From NCBI GenBank assembly GCA_038501195.1, contig JBBPUQ010000003.1:3688501-3752500 (forward strand): a DNA stretch of 64,000 nt. Direction: 5' to 3'. Below, one piece after another: positions 56,495 through 64,000 of the stretch (its first letter is position 1; each line of letters starts with the position of its first letter). Position numbers and translations under genes: made by a program. The notes under the pieces were generated by a model. It had not been told where the DNA came from. It worked only from the letters and a program-made list of their open reading frames with translations, and made no database searches. Source of the DNA: Nemania diffusa (Eukaryota; Ascomycota; Sordariomycetes; Xylariales; Xylariaceae).

Positions 56495-57497
56495 TGCCAG
56501 AATCCTTAGCCTGTGTACCTTGACGCAACATGACCGCTTTCTATGTCCTAGAGGCCTCGGAAAGCTGTAATGAAGATTACCTTTGGATGGCGGTTGGGCT
56601 CTTGTTGATCTGGGAACCTATTATTTCAATTATGGTGATCTTGGCGTCTGTTCCCTGTTAGACAGTAGTAGATTATAGCAGTGAAATCTGCTGGGTCTTT
56701 TACTGTTGCATTCTCATGATTCTTCTTTCGTTGGCCTAAGAGCAATCCATCCCGGGTTGGGGTCACGCGGAAAAGGAAAGAAAAACCAGATCCAGATACC
56801 TTGTGAGTAACAAAGCAAAAGACATATCACCGTTCTGCGCAATGATAAATCCTTGGTTTAACTCGGCATCTAAGGTAGATGTAGTTATGCCTTTGCACCA
56901 TAGTGCTGGATAAGATACGAATACGCCCCTGTCGATATTCGTTCCTTTCGTTTTCATTTCCTTCTTTTTTTTTCGTTTGCAGATTCAACACGTAACCGGT
57001 ACGTCCGTCTACTACCCTAAACCTCGCTGAGAAAGTGCTAATTTACTTATAGGTTTACCCAACTGGCGTGTAAACATACGTCGATTAGGTGCTGACATAC
57101 GTGGCGTAAGAGGAAGTGGCCGGAAAACTCTAGCAAACTAAAAGTGGTGGGGTTTGATCTGATATGAGTACCTTGAAAGAACATGGACTCTTGTATGACG
57201 AGATTTGTCGATGGTCGACCTTGCCTTGATGTTGAGTGGATGTTTGATTACACAGAACCCATGTAGTATAGTAGACAAAAAAATGTTTCACAGCACACAA
57301 ATCGAGACTATGACGTATCGTGAAATTTTATAGAGTCCGCTATAACTGGGATGATAGATTAAGTCTACAAATTCCGATGGTCTTCTAGATTAGGGCTTTC
57401 GGCCCGGATATGCTAACCATCCTATGCTAACCGTCTATCCTCTTCTACGCGCCTCGCTATCATCGCCTCGTCTTCCCCGGTCCATTGAGATCTCCGT
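56495..57497. other. Intergenic, convergent 3' region
   Basis: About 1 kb between the 3' ends of the Gly-rich gene and NOC3. A 64-codon frame on the minus strand at 56763-56957 has no motif. Nothing else is seen. Confidence 0.55.
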
Positions 57498-59699
57498 CTA
57501 CCTCTCGCTCATGATATTCTTCTCCATAATCTTCACCGCGTCCCGGACCTTGGGGCAGTAGTGCCGCCTCAGCAGCTCGCCCTCCCAGACCGTGGTGGCG
57601 TAGGGGTTGCTCCCCTCCTCGCTGCGGGCGAGGGCGTTGAAGACGCCGTCGCCCTTGCGCTCCTCGGTGTTCCAGAGCGCGGCGATCTTGCGGCCGTGGG
57701 TGTTGCCGACGTCGGCGAGGAGCGCGAGGAGGGCCTGGGCGCTCTTCTCGGGGACGTGGAGGGACGTGGACATGAGCTGCTTGGCGAAGGCGGCCAGCCG
57801 CAGGGGCGGCGTGGAGCGTATGTTCCACGGCGGCAGGAGCACGGCCGTGAGACACCGGATCAGGAGGACCGTGGTGGTCTGCAGGTTCACCTTGTTCCCG
57901 CGCGTGTCCGTGCGGAGCTTGCTCGCTGCCGAGCCCGGGGCGTCGGGGTCGGGCAGGTGGAGCGACCGCGCGCCGAGTTCCAGGTCGGCGTTTTGGGAGA
58001 TGGGGAGAAGGGTTTGCCAGAGGTGCGTGGTGAAGAAGGAGAGGTCGAGATGTAAGTCTGCTTTGGCGTTGTGCGCGTCTTGGCCGGCGAGCAGGGTGAA
58101 TGCCGTTGCCGTGCAGAGGAGGGCCTCGCGTGTTGAGTTACGGGTTGTTTCCTCGTCATCGTCCTCTTCTTCTGCTGCAGCTTCGGGGTCCTCGCTGGGG
58201 TTTTCGTCGGACTCGCTATGCCGGATTAGATCCTTTAAAGCCTCGAGAAGATCGCCAAAAAATTGCTGGTTGATAAGATGACTAAATTTTGCGAGCCCCT
58301 GACTCCGTTAGCTTCGCCTACCATCTGTAGATGGTTCTCATTTCTTACCTCTAGCACAGCGCCCATAAGATGGGGTGTTCTTAACTTTAAAATCCTGAAG
58401 TAGGTAGCAAAGACTGCCTTCAAACACTCAGATTGCATTCTATCTCGCTCATCATGGAGAACATTTGCGTCTGCCTGATCCATGTCTTTCTGTAGAGCCC
58501 TTTCTTCCTTGAGTCTGGTGACAGTTAGTCGTTGTAACTAATAGTTGATGCTCGGAGGAAGGTGTGATGACAATTCCAAGCAAGACAAATCCCATATCAC
58601 TTATTTATTAAAATGTAGGTACTCACTTTTTCCGTTCTCGTTTTGTCCTAAATTCTCTCTTCTGCTTTTTGCGACTTTCGATCGGTAGATCGACCGCCTC
58701 ATTCGATGCCTTGCCAGAGAATTCAGATAGGAGTCTGAGATGAAGAAACAGATTTACGACAGTTTCGTGAACGAAGTAGTCTTTCGACTTCATCATCCTA
58801 CAGAGAGTCGAGACGGCTTCAAAAGAAGGACGGCCCTCATCATCCTCGACGAATAAAGTGATGAGGGTTGAAATGGCTTTTTCAAAATCCTTGTCTGTGC
58901 GGCGTGAGCTCAACTTCCAGACTAAAATGTTGATAAGGTCGGACCGAAAATTAAAGTGAGGGTGAGTCGTCAAGAGCGATGATGCACACGTTATCGCAAC
59001 GCTTGCAATAGCATCTGCGCTAGCTTCACCTCTCCGGGCCTTCGCATACCGAGCGAGCTCTTTCACATAAGTTTGGTAACCAGTAACCATCGCTTGCTCA
59101 AAAGTCCGTATTGCCCTAACTTCCTTGCTCAGCTTCTCTCCCCTTGGACCATCTTCCACGATAGGCCGAATCCGGTATCCTGGGATGAGATCTTTGTATA
59201 TAGCCATCCTCGTAACCAACGAGAGCGTTATAATTGCGGGAATCTTAGACTCGCCAATTCTGGTCAAGGCCTTGAACGCTCCCGCATTCTCGTAAGGTTC
59301 CTCGTTAAGCACAGTAGCCAATTTCGCTAGCTCTTCCTTGGCGTTGCGGATCTGCTGCTTCACAGGAATCGCAGGTTCTTCCGGGGGCATCTGCTCTTCT
59401 GGCTCGTCGTCTTCTGCCTCTCTATCTCCCTCATCTTCTAGCCAGTCATCATCGCTCTCCTTGAGATATTCAACTGGCGCAGAAACAGCTTGGACACGTC
59501 CATCTCGTTTCACTGGTAACCGAGTGTTCTCTTTCTCTTTCTTTTTGCCCTTTCGTGCCTTGTATTGGTCTTCAAGGAGATCCCATTTCGCAGCATTCTG
59601 AAAAAAGGACCTCTGAATCTTGCCGCCTGACCGTGAGTCCCCCTCATCCTCTGACTGTGGAGGTGTCAATTTTCTCTTTTTAACCGGCCTTGAAGCCAT
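57498..59699 (-). CDS. NOC3: Nucleolar complex-associated protein 3 (Noc3), 60S biogenesis and replication licensing
   Basis: Noc3 pairs with Noc2 to move pre-60S particles out of the nucleolus; in yeast it also helps load MCM at origins. Three exons, 59699-58627, 58499-58349 and 58298-57498; 674 residues, close to the yeast protein. The basic N-terminus (SRPVKKRKLTPP) and an acidic stretch (DWLEDEGDREAEDDEPEEQ) are followed by the NOC3 domain: IRNAKEELAKLATVLNEEP, ALTRIGESKIPAIITLSLV, IYKDLIPGYRIRPI. CBF/Mak21-like helices follow (HDERDRMQSECLKAVFATYF, then FFGDLLEALKDL). The C-terminus is GRKIAALWNTEER, then RRHYCPKVRDAVKIMEKNI. For exon 2 the acceptor at 58500 was chosen because the nearer-looking one breaks phase. 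Exon 3 is notably GC-rich. The gene is divergent from NIP7. Confidence 0.9.
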
Positions 59700-60102
59700 T
59701 TTTCGAACATATACAATGAGATATATATGTGGTTTGGTGTGTTAATAATTGGGCGTTGGTAGGTACTAGTACGTAGACATGAGAGATGAGAGCTCCATGG
59801 ACTAAGTATCTCGAAGTTTTCCCAATTACAATAGAGGACCCTGCCCGATAAGCCCCACTTTAATGCCGATAACTAACCGATAAGCTACATCCAACCAATC
59901 GGATTGATTCCTGGTCTCTCAGGGCCAAAATTTCTAGAATTTCCAGAGGAAAGTTGCAGAGCGAAACGAAGCATCTCTACAGAATACCGACCCCCACCAA
60001 TTATTGCAACCATAGCTCTCAGCTACAATTTGTATTGTACTTTATAACCAAACTGCCGTCTTTTGCATTCTAGCTCGTCGCATTCTCCCATTCTTAGATA
60101 CA
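59700..60102. promoter_or_regulatory. Shared divergent promoter, NOC3 and NIP7
   Basis: 403 bp between the starts of two 60S-biogenesis genes. It contains GAGATGAGAG near 59782 and CCAAAATTTC near 59926, which resemble the PAC (GATGAG) and RRPE (AAAWTTTT) elements of yeast ribosome-biogenesis promoters. Single weak matches; the role is inferred. Confidence 0.45.
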
Positions 60103-61316
60103 ATGAGGCCCTTAACAGAGGAAGAGACGGTACGTACTAGGAATCGCATATCCTGCGCCAGTCAATGTCCAAGTCTAACCTTTTACTTCAATGTAGAAAG
60201 TCCTCTTCGAAAAGCTCGCCAACTATACCTCAGATTTGAAGCCGTTGATCGCCCCCTTAAGCGATGCGCCCGATACCGACCGTTATGTATTCCGATTAAT
60301 CAAGGATCGTGTACGACACCCCTCTTGTGATCTCTCAGACCGAACACTCGCTCACCTAGATGTCGCAGGTCTACTATGTACTTCTTTCAATAGCGAACCG
60401 TATGGCTTCCCTCGAATCGCATCGTCTCAATCAGATCCCACCGATTAAATATTCAAAATCTCACACATGGACTTGCAGTTGCTACCTCGATCGCTCGGGA
60501 CAATTTGGCTTCAGTCGGCATTTGCTTAGGTAGGCCGCTTCCTTCATAAGGCCAAACATTCGGTAGCCGCATGGACTGACGAACTCTGGATCTCGACAGG
60601 CAAATTCACAAAGGTGCGACCCGAATAAGCTTCCCTAGCGCTACTTGCAATACAACGAGAACCACGAGACAAGGACAGGCGCGAGCTAACCCCGAAGCGC
60701 AGACATTGAAGTTTAGATTACACATCACGGCTTTGCCAATCCTCGCTGCGTAAGTATAACGATCTACTATTTCTTTACCGCTAGGACTAACATAAATGCG
60801 AATATAGCCATGCGAGATATAAGATTTGGGTTAAACGTAGGCTCAAAGCACTACATCCTCCTCGTGAGACAACTACTAAGTCTATATCGCAGCCAATGGT
60901 GTAATGCCTTTCTTATACGGCAGCCATGTAGCAAAGGCCCACGTGGGCCGCTGGACTGAGGATTGCCCTGCCAATGTCGGAGTAATAGTAAGTAGTTTAC
61001 TGGTGATCTTTTACTAGGAACTCTAAATTGATCGAGTGTTTAGGTCTATGATATGTCGGATAGCGCGATTGGCTGTGAGTTTTGTAGCCTCTGCATGTTG
61101 TAGTAGGGCGATGCTGACATATCATATTAGTTGGTGTATCGGCGCGGAGTACTACAGAGTGAGTTCTTCTCCTACCGCTTAACCTTATTTCAGTCATGGC
61201 TGCTAATTCCTATCACCTGCAGAGCACGCAGACTAGACCCTACTGGAATTGTTGTTTTCAGGCAGGCTGATTGCGGAGAGTACCTACGTGACGAAGATAC
61301 CCTATTTGCGGGTTAG
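60103..61316 (+). CDS. NIP7: 60S ribosome subunit biogenesis protein Nip7, eleven exons
   Basis: Nip7 is an RNA-binding, PUA-domain factor required for 27S pre-rRNA processing. The gene is intron-dense: exons 60103-60129, 60197-60310, 60369-60399, 60479-60529, 60600-60613, 60703-60749, 60808-60836, 60893-60987, 61044-61074, 61131-61158, 61223-61316. They join in phase to 186 residues, the normal length. Landmarks are MRPLTEEET at the start, LIAPLSDAPDTDRYVFRL, KFRLHITALPILA, KIWVKPNG, PFLYGSHVAKAHVGRW, then LDPTGIVVFRQADCGEYLR and a terminal TLFAG, as in all eukaryotic Nip7. Exon 5 is only 14 nt. One position is unusual: the normally Thr-Gly-Lys-Phe stretch reads Thr-Leu-Lys-Phe at the start of exon 6. 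Long apparent frames in this region read through introns and are not separate genes. Confidence 0.92.
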
Positions 61317-61629
61317 TGAGGTGCCAGCCTGATAAATATCTTAGTTGGAGTTGAGGGTTTGTCAATTTTGTGGGACATAAAAAAATGCATAGAAGGCGTT
61401 TTGAGGATACCAAATTCGATTCCCGTCTATTGATTTTCTGTAAATTCAAGTCTAGCCGCCGCCCGATTTGTGATCTATTTCCATGATCCTACCCAGGACA
61501 CTCAATGCCTATCCCTGACCTTTATGCAGATCACGCAACCACCCCTGGTGTAGTGAGATATATCTAAATAGTGATCTTGGACGTTGTAGCCGCCGTATTA
61601 AGCATACTTTCCAGCTCAGATTGATCTAC
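61317..61629. other. Convergent 3' intergenic region
   Basis: 313 bp between the stop codons of NIP7 and the glutamate 5-kinase gene. No gene or strong structure is seen. Confidence 0.6.
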
Positions 61630-63540
61630 CTACAACGTACTCCCTGCCTCATAGTCCGCGACACCGCGGATATTAGCAGCGATATCTGGGACAGGCGAGA
61701 CAGGTCGACTCTCTCGCCTAAATAAACTGATGTTCTCTCGGTGCGCCACGTACTCGCTATCAGCATAGCCAAGGAGCTCACCGATATCTCTGCTACGATG
61801 GCCCTTGATGCGGATGATCTCGGGGGTTGCGTAGTTGACGAGGGCGCGGCCGACCTCGACAGGGTTGCAGGCCTCCCACTTTACCGATACGGGGACGGGC
61901 GTAGAGGATCTAGGGGTAGAAGTAGAAGAGGAAGCAGCAAGGTTCGTGTCGACGAGCGCCGGCGCTGCTCGACGGTCCACAACGATGAGACGCACAGCTT
62001 CTTGTTGTGCGAAGTTCCCTTCTACGTCGAGAACGCCTACGGGCAGCAGGCCTGCCTTGTTGGAGAGCGCAGCGTATGCACCGGTGTCGATGTATAGTGC
62101 TCCGTGGGGCGCGAGGCCGTGTAAGAGCCAGAAGCTGCGGTCGCGCATTGGCGTCGATACTGGGAGGAAACGTGTGTGTAATGGTGGTTCCTCTAACGCA
62201 TCAAGGGCTAGAGACGCTGTTGAACGGGTTAGATTTCCTACTAGTGTGGCGGCTGTTGTGCCCTCCTCTGTTGTGTGATTCGCATGTGATATTGCATTTG
62301 ACAGCGAGGACTGCGAAGCGCTAGTTGGGAGACCTTTTGTGGCTTGGTGATACCGCACGATCTTGGCGATATTCCCTGGGTTAGAGGATCGAGTGATGAT
62401 CGTTGTCACACCGGCTGATGTTGCGAGGCGCGCTGCCACGATCTTAGTACCCATGCCTCCAGTGCCCAGCGAGGAGCCCGCGGATGAGACTACGATTTCT
62501 TGGTTAGATCGATCGGCCGAGTTATATATTGTATAGGGGGGTGGTCATTTTCACACACCATCGGCCTGTATAGCCCCTATATCCTCAACTTCTACTATTG
62601 GTCGAGCATCTGGGTGCGTGCGCGGGTTTTTATCATAAAGACAATCCACATCTGTCATCAAGAAGAGGTAGTCGGCATGCACCATCGCAGCCGTAATAGC
62701 AGACAAGGTGTCATTGTCACCAAACTTGATCTCAGCTACAGCCAGCGTATCATTCTCGTTGACGATAGGAATGACTCCCATGTCTAGAAGCTCGGCCATG
62801 GTGTTCTGGGCATTAAGATATCTCGAACGCTAAGGTATATGTTAGATCAAAGCCCAAAAGAGTAAGAACAGGGATAGTAATGCTATCTTACGTCTGCTAT
62901 ATCATTCCGAGTGAGCAAGATCTGAGCGATGGGTTGCTGTAGATGGGCAAATAGACTATCCCAAAGACTGATGAGACGACATTGTCCAATAGCCGCCAGG
63001 GCTTGGAGCTTGGAGAGATGTTTGGGTCGCTTGTCGACGTCCATCCGCCTTAAGCCAACGCCAATTGCGCCAGACGACACAATGACGACCTTGTGGCCAT
63101 CTTTGCGCAGCTTTACAGCAGTCTCAATAATGAGACTCAATATTGAGAGGAGGGGTTCATGTGTTTTCTCATCTACGATGGAACTAGTTCCTAAGACTTG
63201 TTAGTCGAAAGGGGACATATAGCAATATACGGCATCGCAGAATGGCGCTAGAGACCAAACGGTATACGGTATGCAGGAGTTAGGTAATAAGTATTATTAT
63301 GACGCACCGAGTTTTATGACGACGGTAAGCTGTTTCGTGCCCTTCATGTCTACAAAAAGGCGAAGGTGAACATTAGTTAATTCGAAGAAATGTACAGAAG
63401 AAACGACGTAAAGTGAAGCGATACGCAAAATCAAACGACGAAACACATCAAGCAAGCATTGCACGCAAAGCAGAGGAAAGCAGAGCAAATCATGTATTAA
63501 GAATATACATACAGGGCGTAGAAGTCCCAAAATCGGTCAT
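61630..63540 (-). CDS. PRO1: Glutamate 5-kinase (proline biosynthesis), with C-terminal PUA domain
   Basis: Phosphorylates L-glutamate to gamma-glutamyl phosphate, the first committed step of proline synthesis in the cytosol. Five exons: 63540-63513, 63349-63308, 63190-62892, 62829-62559, 62498-61630; 502 residues, in phase. The amino-acid-kinase fold is shown by TVVIKLGTSS (N-terminal, across an intron), [16 protein letters not shown], then [13 protein letters not shown] and [21 protein letters not shown] and [20 protein letters not shown]. The PUA domain follows near the C-terminus ([20 protein letters not shown], then [13 protein letters not shown]). A long disordered Ser/Thr-rich insert (about 285-325) lies before the PUA part and explains the extra length. 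Fungal enzymes of this class are usually feedback-inhibited by proline. A 65-codon upstream frame lies just before the start. Confidence 0.9.
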
Positions 63541-63937
63541 TGTAAGGGCTCAACTCATCTTGTGTTAGTGATTGTATTACTCGGTTGGGGCTGAAGATTA
63601 GTTCGCTGGACCGGCAGAATGCCTATCCAATTGACCAAGGGCCGGAGTCGGAGCTTGAATCGGAACTTTTCCAGTTGGGCACGTTGGAGCTCTGCCTCTG
63701 TACCGCCTTCCTTTTTCGGCAAACCAGAATCTACTGCGTAAAGCACTTGCATTAGGTAATCACGCTAGCTTCTATCTAATCAGTTGGTACGTTAAGACAG
63801 TACTATCTAGACTATTAGAGCGACCAGAGGTACCTAGCAACAATAGATACAGACACTCTACGCCTCACGATCCTTCACTCTGTGCTTTGCCGCCCGTAAC
63901 CTATAATCGGCGGCTACGAAAGTAATAATCATCCACA
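63541..63937. promoter_or_regulatory. Divergent promoter and leader of glutamate 5-kinase, with upstream reading frames
   Basis: 397 bp between divergent starts. On the minus strand a 65-codon frame (63752-63555, ATG start, TGA stop) ends 14 bp before the kinase ATG. A two-codon ATG-AGT-TGA overlaps its stop at 63556-63548. If transcribed with the kinase, these would be uORFs (inference). Confidence 0.4.
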
Positions 63938-64000
63938 ATGGCGTCTTCACAACCAACGCCGACCGCCCCTACCTCCTCGCAGACACAACCATCTTCATCC
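63938..64000 (+). CDS. Start of a further gene (first 21 codons, partial)
   Basis: An ATG in good context (CCACAATGG) opens a Ser/Thr/Pro/Gln-rich frame (MASSQPTPTAPTSS...) that is still open at the window edge. The N-terminus is low complexity, so no function can be assigned. The divergent position relative to the glutamate 5-kinase and the pyrimidine-containing leader support a real start. Confidence 0.5.
   Translation, partial: MASSQPTPTAPTSSQTQPSSS

Noticed and set aside
57460..58281. Arg-rich and Gly/Val-rich frames overlapping NOC3 exon 3
   Set aside because: Alternative frames of a GC-rich coding exon, no independent support.
60103..60448. Frames of 75 and 70 codons at the NIP7 start, seeming to show a truncated or broken NIP7
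   Set aside because: They read through introns; all conserved NIP7 segments are recovered in order by splicing, so the gene is intact.
61741..62324. Long plus-strand frames opposite the glutamate 5-kinase
   Set aside because: Antisense shadows of the GC-rich 3' exon.
1..64000. tRNA, rRNA and CRISPR arrays
   Set aside because: No convincing tRNA B-box with cloverleaf partner, no rRNA sequence, and no spaced direct repeats of CRISPR type were seen by eye; a tRNA scan was not possible.

Overview
The window is from a filamentous ascomycete (Pezizomycotina, probably a Sordariomycete; the class is an inference). The evidence is GT-AG introns of 50-170 bp throughout, a single-copy set of fungal core genes, a fungal secondary-metabolite cluster with a Zn2Cys6 regulator, and an 8-kb block reduced to almost pure A+T, which is the mark of RIP (repeat-induced point mutation).

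Region 1 (1 to about 25.4 kb) is a biosynthetic gene cluster that continues off the left edge. In order it holds: the N-terminal 1,372 residues of a highly reducing polyketide synthase (KS-AT-DH and the start of the following region, minus strand); a divergently transcribed cytochrome P450; a Zn2Cys6 regulator; a second P450; a ceramide synthase (LAG1 family); a multi-pass, probably seven-helix membrane protein of unknown function; a 12-exon P450 divergent from a LovC-like trans-acting enoyl reductase; a CAT/BAHD-type acyltransferase; and a small single-span protein. The likely logic is that the PKS and trans-enoyl reductase build a reduced polyketide chain, the three P450s and the acyltransferase decorate it, and the Zn2Cys6 protein switches the genes on. 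The embedded ceramide synthase is the most striking feature. It lies between cluster genes on both sides and suggests target duplication, with a product that inhibits sphingolipid synthesis. Short CCGA/TCGG inverted repeats, two with the same 8-bp spacer, sit in the cluster promoters.

Region 2 (about 25.9-34.1 kb) is an extremely A+T-rich block with no usable reading frames. Its ends carry direct repeats of about 256 bp that differ mainly by C-to-T and G-to-A changes, so it is read as a RIP-destroyed LTR retrotransposon. It contains a 40-bp tandem repeat and a ~195-bp tandem duplication. It separates the cluster from core genes.

Region 3 (34.9-64 kb) is a conserved housekeeping neighbourhood: a PRCC-like nuclear protein, a fungal protein of unknown function, an AIG2/gamma-glutamylcyclotransferase-like protein, a 2,557-residue USP9X-type deubiquitinase, RNase P/MRP subunit Pop3, a disordered Gly-rich protein, Noc3 and Nip7 in divergent array (both 60S biogenesis), glutamate 5-kinase (proline synthesis), and the first codons of a further gene. 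Gene models were spliced by eye from reading frame, splice consensus and family resemblance. Exon edges are therefore predictions, but every model given is phase-consistent and free of internal stops.
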